A DNA stretch of 64,000 nucleotides from positions 372,001 to 436,000 of the forward strand of contig SPDP01000001.1 of the NCBI GenBank assembly GCA_009360345.1, read 5' to 3'. Numbering within the stretch: position 1 is the first letter of the stretch; every line of letters begins with the position of its first letter. A program made the position numbers and the translations under genes. The notes below the pieces were generated by a model. That model was not told the DNA's origin. It did not search any database and saw only the letters and a list, made by a program, of their open reading frames with translations. This document shows positions 8,120 to 16,755 of this stretch, one piece after another. The DNA is from Alcaligenaceae bacterium SAGV5. GTDB taxonomy: Bacteria; Pseudomonadota; Gammaproteobacteria; Burkholderiales; Burkholderiaceae_B.

Positions 8120-8755
8120 CTACGCCGCCGCATCCCACACGTCGTGGCTGCGCGGCGTATCGATGCGATAGTCCGTATAGGGCCGCCGCAACAGCTCGGC
8201 CCCCAGCCTCCTGGCCGCCGCGACCGGGTCGCGAGGATCGCGCGCGACTTCGCCGCGGCGGTTGCCCGCGCCGTGCACATGGCCGACGAAGGCCGAGTGG
8301 CTGTACCGGGCGAATTCCTGCACCTGATGCACGATGCCCAGCCCCGCTCCGGGGTAGCTTTCTTCCGAGGCCAGGGTCAGCGCCAGCCTTTTTCCCTGCA
8401 TGCGCTTCATGACGTCCGCGTGATGCGGATAGGTGCTCGAATAGTAGGCGAACGAGCGATCGAAAAAGGCCTTGGTCTGCGCCGACATTCCATACCAGTA
8501 GATGGGCGTGCAGAACACCACGCCGGCGGCGGGCAGGAATTCTTCCAGGAAGAGTTCGCCGTAGCGGTCGGCGGGCGGTTCGGACGAAGGCGTACGGTCG
8601 CCCAGGAATCCGCCGATGTAGTCGTCCAGGAAGCGCAGGCGTGGGGCAAGGCCCGCCTCCCGCGCTCCGGCCTCGACCGCGCGCGCCAGCAGCGCGCTGT
8701 TGCCGTCACGGCGGGGGCTGCCGACCAGGATGAGTATCGACGAAGATGAGTCCAT
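8120..8755 (-). CDS. NAD(P)H-dependent FMN reductase / flavodoxin-fold oxidoreductase
   Basis: The 211-residue protein has the flavodoxin-like FMN-binding signature VGSPRRDGNSALL near residues 10-22 and CTPIYWYGMSAQTKAFFDRS near 82-101, typical of NADPH-dependent FMN or quinone reductases. Two more ATGs lie 9 nucleotides apart upstream; the third was chosen because AGGA then sits nine bases away. The gene is divergent from a LysR regulator with a palindromic site between them, so it is a likely target of that regulator. The physiological electron acceptor is not evident. Confidence 0.85.
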   Translation of the reverse strand: MDSSSSILILVGSPRRDGNSALLARAVEAGAREAGLAPRLRFLDDYIGGFLGDRTPSSEPPADRYGELFLEEFLPAAGVVFCTPIYWYGMSAQTKAFFDRSFAYYSSTYPHHADVMKRMQGKRLALTLASEESYPGAGLGIVHQVQEFARYSHSAFVGHVHGAGNRRGEVARDPRDPVAAARRLGAELLRRPYTDYRIDTPRSHDVWDAAA

Positions 8756-8855
8756 GTCATGCATTCCTGTGGAAAGGAGTTGCCCGGACACGCCGGGGAT
8801 GGAATGAATGTAGGAGGCAGGCCCCGTTCTTGGCGAGTGAGCTTCTTTCCAATAA

Positions 8856-8872
8856 GATGAATTGAATTCATC
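8856..8872. promoter_or_regulatory. 17-bp palindrome, candidate LysR operator
   Basis: GATGAATT and AATTCATC are perfect 8-bp arms around a single G, in the divergent gap between the FMN reductase and the LysR gene. LysR proteins usually bind such palindromes in shared divergent promoters. Confidence 0.65.
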
Positions 8873-8889
8873 TCCAGGCCATCAACCCC

Positions 8890-9810
8890 GTGTTCGCCCG
8901 ATTGCCCCTGAACGCCCTGCGCACCTTCGAAGCCGCCGCGCGGCTGCGCAGTTTCAAGCTGGCCGCGCAGGAGCTGCACGTCACGCCCACCGCGGTGTCC
9001 CATCAGGTCCGGACGCTGGAACAGCATCTGGGAGTAGCCCTGTTCCAGCGCGCGGCGCGCGGCGTGACGCTCACCGCCGCGGGGACACGGCTGCTGGAAA
9101 CCGTGCACGGCGCGCTGCTGGACATCGGCCAGGCCATGGACGCCCTGCGGCCGCGGCCGGGCACGGGCGTGGTCACCGTCACCACCACGCACTCCTTCGC
9201 GGCCTTGTGGCTCGTGCCCCGGCTGGGCCGCTTCTACCAGGAGCATCCCGGTTGCGAAGTGCGGCTGGATGCCACCGAACGCGTGGTCGACCTGTTGCTG
9301 GACGCGAGCGTGGACGTGGCCATCCGCTACGGCGGAAGCGAGCCGCCTGGCCTGCTGGCACCGACGATGCTGGCCGAGTCCTTCGGCGTCTATGGCACGC
9401 CGGCCGCCGTACGCGCGGCCGCCAAGGCCAGGCCGGCGCTGATCTCGGTGCAATGGCGCGACTCCACCCTGTACGAGCACGGCTGGCGGCAGTGGTGCGC
9501 GGCGGCGGGCCTGCCCTGGCTGGACGGGCGGCCGCCCATGCGGCACTACGAGGAGGAGTACTACGCCTTGCAGGCGGCGATCGCGGGCCAGGGCCTGGTG
9601 CTGGCAAGCTCGGTCATGGTGTCGGATGCCGTCGGCACCGGGCTGCTGCGGCCGTTCAAGCCCGGGATACGCGTACCGGGCGACCGCTACGTCGTGCTGT
9701 GCGCCCCGGGCCGCGAGCGCCACCCGCCGGCCCGCGCCTTCCTGGCCTGGATCGAGCGGGAGTTCGCCGGCGCGCGGGGCGACGATCCGGTCAGCCGGCC
9801 GACTCGGTGA
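8890..9810 (+). CDS. LysR-family transcriptional regulator (GcvA-like)
   Basis: The 306-residue protein opens with the winged-helix LNALRTFEAAARLRSFKLAAQELHVTPTAVSHQVRTLEQHLG (residues 7 to about 50) and continues with a periplasmic-binding-like effector domain, including GVVTVTTTHSFAALWLVPRL near residue 96. It begins with GTG at 8890. The divergent FMN reductase and the 17-bp palindrome between them suggest it controls that gene and itself. Its last 20 bases overlap the 3' end of the convergent SMR transporter gene. The effector cannot be inferred. Confidence 0.92.
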   Translation: MFARLPLNALRTFEAAARLRSFKLAAQELHVTPTAVSHQVRTLEQHLGVALFQRAARGVTLTAAGTRLLETVHGALLDIGQAMDALRPRPGTGVVTVTTTHSFAALWLVPRLGRFYQEHPGCEVRLDATERVVDLLLDASVDVAIRYGGSEPPGLLAPTMLAESFGVYGTPAAVRAAAKARPALISVQWRDSTLYEHGWRQWCAAAGLPWLDGRPPMRHYEEEYYALQAAIAGQGLVLASSVMVSDAVGTGLLRPFKPGIRVPGDRYVVLCAPGRERHPPARAFLAWIEREFAGARGDDPVSRPTR

Positions 9811-10114
9811 AGCGCAGGCCGGCGATGCCCGCCACCGCAAGCGCCAGGAAGAACAAGCGGGCGGGCGGCGCGCCTTCGCCGAACCACACCATGCCCAGCA
9901 CCGTGAGCCCGACGGTACCCACGCCGGTCCAGACCGCGTAGGCGATGCCCAGGGGCAGCGCGCGCAAGGCGTGCGCCAGCAGGAAGATACTGCCCAGCCC
10001 CGCCGCGACCGCCACCGCGCTGGGCACGGGGCGGGTCCAGCCGGCGTTGAGCTTGAGCCCCAGGCCCATGACCACTTCCAGACAGGCCGCCGCCAACAGG
10101 TAGGTCCAGGCCAT
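9791..10114 (-). CDS. Small multidrug resistance (SMR) family transporter
   Basis: The 107-residue protein has four hydrophobic helices and the SMR-defining membrane glutamate in TM1 (LLAAACLEVVMGLGLKL, about residue 13), then ALPLGIAYAVWTGVGTVG in TM3 with the Trp/Gly pattern shared by EmrE and SugE/Gdx proteins. These exporters exchange protons for cationic drugs or guanidinium as antiparallel dimers. Which subgroup applies was not settled. The start lies 4 bp after the GST stop, so the two form an operon read from the MarR-type operator at 10815-10835. The 3' end overlaps the LysR gene. Confidence 0.88.
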   Translation of the reverse strand: MAWTYLLAAACLEVVMGLGLKLNAGWTRPVPSAVAVAAGLGSIFLLAHALRALPLGIAYAVWTGVGTVGLTVLGMVWFGEGAPPARLFFLALAVAGIAGLRFTESAG

Positions 10115-10118
10115 GCCC

Positions 10119-10787
10119 CTACTCCCGCATGGCTGCCAGGGCGTCGTGCCGCGAGGCGCCCGGAACGCGATTGGCCGCGATGGCCCGCTGCACCGCGGGC
10201 CGGGCCGCGATGGCCGCCAGCCAGCGGCGAACCGCCGGATAGTCCGCGATGTCGAGATCCAGTTCCTCATGCGTGCGCAGCCAGGGAAAGGCCGCCATAT
10301 CGGCGATCGTGTAGTCGTCCAGCGCCAGGAAGCGGGACGCCCGCAGCCGGCGTTCGGCCACGCCGAACAGGCGATGGGACTCCTTCCGGTAGCGCGCGAT
10401 GGCCTCGGCATTGGTGCCGCCCGCGCCGTGCAGGAACCACCACAACTGGCCCAGCATGGGGCCGATGCCGCCCACCTGGAAATACAGCCACTGCCGCACC
10501 TGCGTGCGCCCCGCCGGCGTCGAGGCCGAGAACCGTCCGTATTTGTCCGCCAGGTACTCCAGGATGGCGCCCGATTCGAATATCGCCAGTCCGGCATCCG
10601 CATCCACGATGGCGGGAATCTTGCCGTTGGGATTGATGGTCAGGTAGTCCGGCCGGTGCTGGTCGCCCCGCCCCAGGTCCAGCGCGACCTGCGCGTACGG
10701 GATGTCCGCTTCCTGAAGAAAGATGCCGATCTTCAATCCGTTGGGGGTATCGGCGGTATAGAGCGTGATGGCGTCTGTCCGGGTCAT
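10119..10787 (-). CDS. Glutathione S-transferase family protein (YfcG/Nu-like)
   Basis: The 222-residue protein has an N-terminal thioredoxin-fold GST domain (residues 1 to about 85) with TADTPNGLKIGIFLQE, INPNGKIPAIVD and FESGAILEYLADKYGRF, then an all-helical C-terminal domain. The TPNG-K start and ESGAILEYLA motif resemble the Nu-class YfcG/YghU glutathione-dependent disulfide reductases. The ATG at 10787 has AAGGAG seven bases upstream. It is divergent from the partial-E1 gene across an operator-like region and precedes the SMR gene, which suggests a joint detoxification role. Confidence 0.9.
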   Translation of the reverse strand: MTRTDAITLYTADTPNGLKIGIFLQEADIPYAQVALDLGRGDQHRPDYLTINPNGKIPAIVDADAGLAIFESGAILEYLADKYGRFSASTPAGRTQVRQWLYFQVGGIGPMLGQLWWFLHGAGGTNAEAIARYRKESHRLFGVAERRLRASRFLALDDYTIADMAAFPWLRTHEELDLDIADYPAVRRWLAAIAARPAVQRAIAANRVPGASRHDALAAMRE

Positions 10788-10814
10788 GGCTAAGCTCCTT
10801 GTCATCGTCTATTA

Positions 10815-10835
10815 ATTGCAATTACAATTATTGTA
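10815..10835. promoter_or_regulatory. MarR-type operators between GST and partial-E1 genes
   Basis: Two overlapping palindromes occur: TTGCA-AT-TACAA (10816-10827) and the perfect 13-mer TACAATTATTGTA (10823-10835). The 14-mer ATTGCAATTACAAT (10815-10828) is the exact reverse complement of 12456-12469 in front of the full E1 gene. Both gaps flank genes of the same group, whose only regulator is a MarR protein. Confidence 0.7.
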
Positions 10836-10883
10836 TTGGCAACTATGACGCACCATGAAGCGTTGCGCAAGAGGAGACGATCG

Positions 10884-11930
10884 ATGTCCTTTTCCTTCGT
10901 TTCGAACGACGACGCCGCCACCCGCCAGGCGGCGGCCAGTTGCCTGGCGGCGTTGAGTCGCGGCGGACAATCGACGGAACCGGTCCCCCTCACCCCCTGG
11001 CAGACCATCGAAGCCAGCGCGCGGGTACTGGAAACCGATGCCGCGGCGAACCGCGCGTGGGTGGTTCGCGGCCGCGCCGTTCACGGCGCGGCGCCGATGG
11101 CCAGCGCGTGGCCCTTATGGTTCCGCCGCGACGCGGCCCGCTACGAGCGGCCCCTGGTCTGCCTGTGCCGCATTCCATCGGTGGCCGGGATGCGGGGGCT
11201 GGCGGCGCAGCTGCGCCAACGCGGCGTGCTGTGCAACGAAGCCGCCGCCTGGCGGGAAGGCAGCACCCTGGAGCGCCACGCGGAACTGCCGCTGTGGCTG
11301 GCCGACAACCTGGACTATGTGCCCTACGACCTGGCCTGCGCGGACGAGGCGCGGGCCATCCTGGCGGGCGCGCTTCAGGACATGTATGGCCGCGGCTCCC
11401 GCCGCTTCTACTATCTGTCGGCGCACGACCGGCCAACCCGGCCCCGGTCGCCGCTGGATCCCGCCAGGGCCTCCGATGCGGTGCGCGGCATGTACCTGGC
11501 CCGCGCCGCACCGGCCGGGTCCGCCGTCGCCCACGTCCGGCTGCTGGCGGCGGGCACGGTGCTGCATGCCGCGTTGCGCGCGGCGCGTCTGCTGTGGCGG
11601 GGCTGGCGCATAGGCGCGGAAGTCTGGAGTTGCCCGAGCTACACCCGGCTGGCGCGCGAAGCGCGGCTGGCCTCGTGGCATGAACTGTTGCACCCGGACG
11701 AGCCGATGGAAGCTTCCCATCTCGTTCGCTGCCTGGCGCGCGGATGCGGTCCCGTCATCGCGGCCACCGCCTATCCCCGCCGCATCGCCGAACAGATCGG
11801 CGCCCATGTATGCGGGCCGTTCATGGCCCTGGGCAGCGACTCCACGGCCATCGGGCCGAGGGACGATCCGCTGTCATCCCGGGCGCTGGCCCTGGCGGCG
11901 ATCAAGGTTTTGCAGGACGCGGGCCGCTAG
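10884..11930 (+). CDS. Partial pyruvate-dehydrogenase-E1-like protein (C-terminal half only)
   Basis: The 348-residue protein aligns by eye only with the last ~300 residues of homodimeric E1 (AceE). LLHPDEPMEASHLVRCLARG and VIAATAYPRRIAEQIG match the nearby E1 segments [20 protein letters not shown] and [16 protein letters not shown], and EVWSCPSYTRLAREA matches [15 protein letters not shown]. The thiamine-diphosphate-binding N-terminal domain and the catalytic EGINE glutamate region are absent. It therefore looks like an E1-derived pseudoenzyme, and is not simply a broken copy since the frame is open and has a good GAGGAG site eight bases before the ATG. It shares its promoter region with GST and overlaps the convergent MarR gene by 4 bp. 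Function is unknown. Confidence 0.8.
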   Translation: MSFSFVSNDDAATRQAAASCLAALSRGGQSTEPVPLTPWQTIEASARVLETDAAANRAWVVRGRAVHGAAPMASAWPLWFRRDAARYERPLVCLCRIPSVAGMRGLAAQLRQRGVLCNEAAAWREGSTLERHAELPLWLADNLDYVPYDLACADEARAILAGALQDMYGRGSRRFYYLSAHDRPTRPRSPLDPARASDAVRGMYLARAAPAGSAVAHVRLLAAGTVLHAALRAARLLWRGWRIGAEVWSCPSYTRLAREARLASWHELLHPDEPMEASHLVRCLARGCGPVIAATAYPRRIAEQIGAHVCGPFMALGSDSTAIGPRDDPLSSRALALAAIKVLQDAGR

Positions 11931-12388
11931 CCGGCGCCACCCGCCTCCATCGACCGCTTGGCGTCCGCCGCGGCATGGTCCAGCGCCTTGGCGAACAAGT
12001 CCCGTTCAGCGCCGCTGAACCGGGCCAGGAAGAGCTCCTCCACGGCGGTCTCGTACACCTTCCACATCTTGCGGCGTAGCGCCCGCCCTTCCTTGGTGAT
12101 CGAGGCGAAGGCCGCCCGGCCGTCCTCGGCCGAACGCGCCCGCGTGACCAGTCCCTCGCGCTCCAGGCGGTCCACCAGCCGCGTCAGGTTGTAGCGTTCG
12201 ATGGCCAGGACATCGGCCAGCTCGTGCATGCGGCGGGTGCCGCCAGGACCGCTTTCCAGCCCCCACAAGGCGTCGTACCAGGCATAGGGAGGCAGGTCCG
12301 CGGCGGCAAGGCGGCGCTCGATCTCCCGGATCATCCAGCGATGCGCGCGGACGAACGAGAACCAAAGATCGGCTTGCTCTGCGGCCAT
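11927..12388 (-). CDS. MarR-family transcriptional regulator
   Basis: The 153-residue protein has a MarR winged-helix: LPPYAWYDALWGLE, MHELADVLAIERYNLTRLVDRLEREGLVTRARSAEDGRAAFASITKEG (residues about 57-105), with the usual D-x-R wing tip. The C-terminal helix completes a dimerisation region. The ATG at 12388 has GGAG six bases upstream. It is divergent from the full E1 gene, and the gap holds three copies of a TTGCA-N2-TGCAA motif also found in front of GST and the partial-E1 gene. A role as repressor of this locus is inferred from that. Confidence 0.9.
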   Translation of the reverse strand: MAAEQADLWFSFVRAHRWMIREIERRLAAADLPPYAWYDALWGLESGPGGTRRMHELADVLAIERYNLTRLVDRLEREGLVTRARSAEDGRAAFASITKEGRALRRKMWKVYETAVEELFLARFSGAERDLFAKALDHAAADAKRSMEAGGAG

Positions 12389-12407
12389 GAATGCTCCGTG
12401 GGTTGAT

Positions 12408-12469
12408 ATTGCAGTTGCAATTATATGGCCCGGGATTAGAATTGCACTTGCTATCATTGTAATTGCAAT
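12408..12469. promoter_or_regulatory. Three MarR-type operator motifs upstream of the E1 gene
   Basis: TTGCA-GT-TGCAA (12409-12420) is a perfect palindrome, TTGCA-CT-TGCTA (12442-12453) is a weaker match, and TTGTA-AT-TGCAA (12457-12468) matches the site near GST. They lie in the AT-rich gap between the MarR start and the E1 start, in the position expected for autorepression and control of E1. Confidence 0.7.
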
Positions 12470-12523
12470 CATATGCGTGGCCGCGGGCGACCCCCAGGCC
12501 CGCAGCCTTAGTGGAGCCGCCGC

Positions 12524-15193
12524 ATGTCCCGACCGACACCATCCATCGACATCGATCCCCAGGAAACCCGAGAGTGGCTGGACGCCATGGAAGCCGTCGT
12601 GGCGGTGGAAGGCCGCGATCGCGCGCACTTCCTGATAGACCAGCTGCTGGACGAGGACGTGGCGCAGCACGGCAGCCTGCACGGCCGGGTCACCACGCCC
12701 TACGTCAACACCATTGCCCCCACGCGCCAGCCCCCCTACCCCGGCGACCTGGCCATCGAGCGCCGGCTGAGCGCCTACGTGCGCTGGAACGCAATGGCCA
12801 TGGTGCTGCGCACCGGACGGCACTCCAACGTCGGCGGCCATATCGCGACCTACGCGTCGGCCGCGGTGCTGTACGACGTCGGCTTCGACCACTTCTTCCG
12901 CGGCCGGACCGACACCTTCGCCGGCGACCTGGTCTACATCCAGGGGCACTCCGCGCCCGGCATCTACGGCCGCGCCTACATCGAAGGCCGCATCGACGAA
13001 GCCCGGCTGGACGACTTCCGGCGGGAGGCCGGGCGTCCCGGCCTGTCGTCCTATCCCCATCCCCGGCTCATGCCGGACTTCTGGCAGTTCCCCACCGTAT
13101 CCATGGGCCTGGGCCCGCTGACCGCCGCCTACCAGGCGCGCTACATGCGCTACCTGGACTATCGCGGCCTCAAGCCCCAGCAGGGACGCAAGGTATGGGC
13201 CTTCCTGGGCGACGGCGAGATGGACCAGCCGGAATCCCTGGCCGCCATCGCGCTGGCCGGGCGCGAGAAACTGGACAACCTGATCTTCGTCGTCAACTGC
13301 AACCTCCAACGGCTGGACGGCCCTGTGCGCGGCAACGGCAAGGTCATCCAGGAACTGGAAGGCACGTTCCGGGCCGCGGGCTGGAACGTGATCAAGGTCG
13401 TCTGGGGCGGCGGCTGGGATGCCCTGCTGGCCCGCGACCATGCCGGCCTGCTGCGCCGGCGGATGATGGAATGCGTGGATGGCGACTACCAGACCTTCAA
13501 GTCGCAGGACGGCGCCTACGTGCGCCAGCACTTCTTCGGCAAGTATCCGGAACTGCTGGAGATGGTCGCGCACCTGACCGACGACGATATCTGGCAGTTG
13601 GCGCGCGGCGGCCACGACCACGAAAAGGTCCATGCCGCCTATGCGGCCGCCACCGCGCACGCGGGCCAGCCCACCGTGGTCCTGGCCAAGACGGTGAAGG
13701 GTTTCGGCATGGGGGAATCGGGCGAAGGCCAGAATATCAACCATCAGTTGAAAAAAATGGCGGACGACTCGGTCCGGGCCTTTCGCGACCGCTTCGCGCT
13801 GCCATTGACCGACGAGCAACTGGCCGACCTGCCCTACCTGAAACCCGAGCCGGGCAGCCTGGAGACCCGCTACCTGGCCGATCGGCGGGCCAGCCTGGGC
13901 GGCCACGTTCCTTCGCGCAGCGGCGCCATGGCCCCGCTGCCGATACCCGCGCTCGATGCGTTCGCCACGCACCTGAAGGACACGGGCGAACGCGGCGCTT
14001 CCACCACCATGGCTTTCGTGCGCATCCTGGGCACCTTGCTGAAGGATCCGGTGCTAGGCCCCCTGGTCATCCCCATCGTGCCCGACGAATCGCGCACCTT
14101 CGGCATGGAAGGCCTGTTCCGGCAGATCGGCATCCATTCGCACCTGGGCCAGCTCTATACCCCGCAGGACGCCGGACAGCTCAGCTACTACAAGGAAGCG
14201 CGCGACGGCCAGATCCTCCAGGAAGGCATCAACGAGTCGGGCGCCATCTCGTCCTGGATCGCCGCCGGAACGTCCTACAGCACCCACGGCCTCGCCACCA
14301 TCCCCTTCTACATCTTCTATTCCATGTTCGGCCTGCAACGCGTGGGCGATCTTGCCTGGGCGGCTGCCGATGCGCGCACGCGGGGCTTCCTGCTGGGCGC
14401 CACCTCCGGCCGCACGACGCTGATGGGCGAGGGCCTGCAGCACGACGACGGGCACAGCCACGTGCTGTCCTCGGTCATTCCCAGCTGCGTCTCGTACGAC
14501 CCCACCTTCTCGTATGAACTGGCGGTCATCATCCAGGACGGCCTGCGCCGGATGTTTGTCGAACAGGAAGACATCTACTACTACATCACGCTGCTGAACG
14601 AGAACTACCCCCACCCCGCCCTGCGCGAAGCGGACCGGGAGGGGATCCTGAAGGGCCTGTACCTGTTCCGCGAATCCTCGGCCCCGGCCTCGCGGCCTCG
14701 CGCGCAACTGCTGGGCAGCGGTGCCATCCTGCGCGAGGTGATCGCGGCCGCCGAGCTGCTCGAGCGCGATTTTTCCGTCGCCGCCGACGTCTGGAGCGCC
14801 ACCAGCCTGACCGAGCTGCGGCGCGACGGCCTGGCCGCCGAACGCTGGAACCTGCTGCACCCCGAGGCCGCGCCCCGCGCGTCCTACGTGCAACAGCGCC
14901 TGGCCGGGCGCCACGGCCCCATCGTGGCCGCGACCGACTACATGAAGATCGTCGCCGACCAGATCCGTCCCTTCGTCGGCGGCCGGCGCTTCGTCGCGCT
15001 GGGCACGGACGGCTTCGGGCGTTCCGATACCCGCGAGTCGCTGCGGAGCTTCTTCGAGGTGGACCGGCATTTCATCGTGGTCGCGACGCTCAAGGCCCTG
15101 GCCGATGAAGGCGCCATTTCGCCGGCCACCGTGACACAGGCCATGCAACGCTACGGCATCGCCGCCGACAAACCCGACCCGGCCGCCGTGTGA
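12524..15193 (+). CDS. Homodimeric 2-oxo acid dehydrogenase E1 (AceE/MdeB-like)
   Basis: The 889-residue protein is a full-length AceE-type E1 that decarboxylates a 2-oxo acid with thiamine diphosphate. The THDP domain shows [15 protein letters not shown] near 104, [12 protein letters not shown] near 223 and [12 protein letters not shown] near 255; the catalytic glutamate region [11 protein letters not shown] lies near 565. RBS GTGGAG is eight bases from the ATG. No E2 or E3 gene accompanies it, and the usual lipoyl-domain E1 is probably elsewhere, so this is a paralogue. MdeB-like 2-oxobutyrate dehydrogenase is a possibility, pyruvate another. The MarR-type operators upstream suggest inducible use. 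Confidence 0.9.
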   Translation: MSRPTPSIDIDPQETREWLDAMEAVVAVEGRDRAHFLIDQLLDEDVAQHGSLHGRVTTPYVNTIAPTRQPPYPGDLAIERRLSAYVRWNAMAMVLRTGRHSNVGGHIATYASAAVLYDVGFDHFFRGRTDTFAGDLVYIQGHSAPGIYGRAYIEGRIDEARLDDFRREAGRPGLSSYPHPRLMPDFWQFPTVSMGLGPLTAAYQARYMRYLDYRGLKPQQGRKVWAFLGDGEMDQPESLAAIALAGREKLDNLIFVVNCNLQRLDGPVRGNGKVIQELEGTFRAAGWNVIKVVWGGGWDALLARDHAGLLRRRMMECVDGDYQTFKSQDGAYVRQHFFGKYPELLEMVAHLTDDDIWQLARGGHDHEKVHAAYAAATAHAGQPTVVLAKTVKGFGMGESGEGQNINHQLKKMADDSVRAFRDRFALPLTDEQLADLPYLKPEPGSLETRYLADRRASLGGHVPSRSGAMAPLPIPALDAFATHLKDTGERGASTTMAFVRILGTLLKDPVLGPLVIPIVPDESRTFGMEGLFRQIGIHSHLGQLYTPQDAGQLSYYKEARDGQILQEGINESGAISSWIAAGTSYSTHGLATIPFYIFYSMFGLQRVGDLAWAAADARTRGFLLGATSGRTTLMGEGLQHDDGHSHVLSSVIPSCVSYDPTFSYELAVIIQDGLRRMFVEQEDIYYYITLLNENYPHPALREADREGILKGLYLFRESSAPASRPRAQLLGSGAILREVIAAAELLERDFSVAADVWSATSLTELRRDGLAAERWNLLHPEAAPRASYVQQRLAGRHGPIVAATDYMKIVADQIRPFVGGRRFVALGTDGFGRSDTRESLRSFFEVDRHFIVVATLKALADEGAISPATVTQAMQRYGIAADKPDPAAV

Positions 15194-15221
15194 ACGACGG
15201 GGGGCATGCCACAATGCCGGC

Positions 15222-15539
15222 ATGCGCACCTTTCTTCTCTACGCCGCGACCGCCATCGCGGAAATCGTCGGCTGCTACCTGCCCTACCTGTGGCTGCGGG
15301 AAGGGCGCTCCGCCTGGCTGCTGGTCCCCGCGGCCGCCAGCCTGGCGCTGTTCGCCTGGCTGCTGACCCTGCACCCCACCGCGGCCGGCCGGGTCTATGC
15401 CGCCTACGGGGGCGTCTACATCGGCGCGGCCATCGTATGGCTGTGGGCCGTGGACGGCATACGCCCCACGTCGTGGGACGTGGCGGGCGCGTTGGTGGCG
15501 CTGGCCGGCATGGGCATCATCATCTTCCAGCCGCGCTGA
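15222..15539 (+). CDS. YnfA/UPF0060 family membrane protein
   Basis: The 105-residue protein has four hydrophobic helices and the family signatures [16 protein letters not shown] (TM1), [20 protein letters not shown] and a C-terminal [13 protein letters not shown]0060 proteins resemble half-size drug/metabolite transporters and some are linked to dye or antiseptic efflux, but substrates are not established. It starts 28 bp after the E1 stop in the same direction and could be co-transcribed. It converges on the YciI gene. Confidence 0.92.
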   Translation: MRTFLLYAATAIAEIVGCYLPYLWLREGRSAWLLVPAAASLALFAWLLTLHPTAAGRVYAAYGGVYIGAAIVWLWAVDGIRPTSWDVAGALVALAGMGIIIFQPR

Positions 15540-15554
15540 GGCCCGGCCTGGCGC

Positions 15555-15866
15555 TCACCCCGCCACGAACCCCGCCCGCTGGGGCCACAGGCTCTGGAAC
15601 GCATGCACCCGCCGCTCGCCATACACGCCGGCGCGGGTGAACGGCTCGCCCTCCAGCCAGGCGCGCGCGTCCGCTTCGCTGTCGAAATCGATGACGAGCA
15701 GGCTGCCGACGAAATCCTCGTCGCCTCCCTCGCCCAGCAACGGACCGGCGAACGCGATCCGGTCCCGGACGCGCTCCAGGTACTGCTTGTGGTCCGGCCG
15801 GACCCGCGCCCTCAGATCGGGGGTCCCCGGCTGCCGGCTGTCCAGCAGATGAAAGACATACAACAT
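15555..15866 (-). CDS. YciI family protein
   Basis: The 103-residue protein has the dimeric alpha+beta barrel pattern of YciI: an N-terminal strand MLYVFHLLDSR, RPDHKQYLERVRDRIAFAGPLLG, VIDFDSEADARAWLEGEPFTRAGVY and ERRVHAFQSLW. The family carries a conserved His/Asp-type site; enzymatic roles are known for only a few members. The gene follows the ICL-family lyase by 17 bp and is probably the last of the catabolic operon whose first gene is the CoA-transferase. Confidence 0.87.
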   Translation of the reverse strand: MLYVFHLLDSRQPGTPDLRARVRPDHKQYLERVRDRIAFAGPLLGEGGDEDFVGSLLVIDFDSEADARAWLEGEPFTRAGVYGERRVHAFQSLWPQRAGFVAG

Positions 15867-15883
15867 GGCGTTACTCCACTGAT

Positions 15884-16750
15884 TTATCTGGCGTAGCGGT
15901 CTTCCAGCGCGGCCCAGTCATAGAAGCCGACGATCCGCTTGTATTCCTCGAAGCTCACGCCGCGGCCGGTCAACCTGAGTTCGCCCGAACGGATGTCCTC
16001 CAGGCACTCCCGCATGGTCTTCGTGGCATGCATCAGGAGATTGATGCCGTAGATCACGATGCGAAAACCGAGTTGTTCGAGTTCGTCGGGCCGCAGGATG
16101 GGCGTGCGCCCGCCTTCGAGCATGTTCGCCATCAGCGTGGCGTCCAGCGACCTGCCTATGGTCTCCAGCTCCTCGACCGACTCGGGCGCCTCGATGAAGA
16201 TGCCGTCGGCCCCGGCCTTCGCATAGCGTTCGCCGCGCCGCAGCGCCTCGTCCAGGTCATAGACTTCGCGCGCATCGGTCCGGGCGATGATGAAGGTGTC
16301 CGGGTTCAGCCGGTTCTCGGCCGCGGCGCGGATGCGCGTCTCCATGTCCTCGGTGGACAGCAGCGTCTTGCCGGCGATGTGTCCGCAACGCTTGGGCGAG
16401 ACCTGGTCCTCGAAGAACAGCGCCTGGGCCCCGAGCTTCTCGTAGGTGTGCACCGAATGGATGACATTCTTGATGTCGCCATAGCCGTTGTCGACGTCCA
16501 CCAGCACCGGCAGGTCGGAAGCGGCCATGATGTCCCGGATGCCGGCCGCGATCTCGCCCAGCGCGGCCAGGCCGATGTCGGGCAGCCCGTAGCGCGCGCC
16601 TACCAGCGGAAACCCGCCGATGAAGTAGGCCTTGAAGCCGGCCTGCCTGATCAGCAGCGCGGAGAGGGCATCGTGGGCACCGGGCAGCACCAACGGGCGC
16701 TCGGTCTGGACCAGTTGGCGAAAACTGTGGGTATTGTCGGAATGCTGCAT
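15884..16750 (-). CDS. Isocitrate lyase/PEP mutase superfamily C-C lyase
   Basis: The 288-residue TIM-barrel enzyme carries the superfamily signatures: VLPGAHDALSALL near residue 22, LVDVDNGYGD near 87, and EDQVSPKRCGHIAGK near 118. The KRCGH catalytic cysteine motif indicates a lyase (methylisocitrate, dimethylmalate, or an oxaloacetate decarboxylase-like activity) and argues against a mutase. It is 5 bp from the preceding Bug receptor and belongs to the operon with the CoA-transferase and CitE-like lyase. The substrate is not determined; a branched dicarboxylate is a reasonable guess from the context. Confidence 0.88.
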   Translation of the reverse strand: MQHSDNTHSFRQLVQTERPLVLPGAHDALSALLIRQAGFKAYFIGGFPLVGARYGLPDIGLAALGEIAAGIRDIMAASDLPVLVDVDNGYGDIKNVIHSVHTYEKLGAQALFFEDQVSPKRCGHIAGKTLLSTEDMETRIRAAAENRLNPDTFIIARTDAREVYDLDEALRRGERYAKAGADGIFIEAPESVEELETIGRSLDATLMANMLEGGRTPILRPDELEQLGFRIVIYGINLLMHATKTMRECLEDIRSGELRLTGRGVSFEEYKRIVGFYDWAALEDRYAR

Positions 16751-16755
16751 GCTGC

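Noticed and set aside
12463..14517. 684-codon + frame within the E1 gene
   Set aside because: It is an alternative frame of the E1 gene with Arg/Pro-rich shadow composition.
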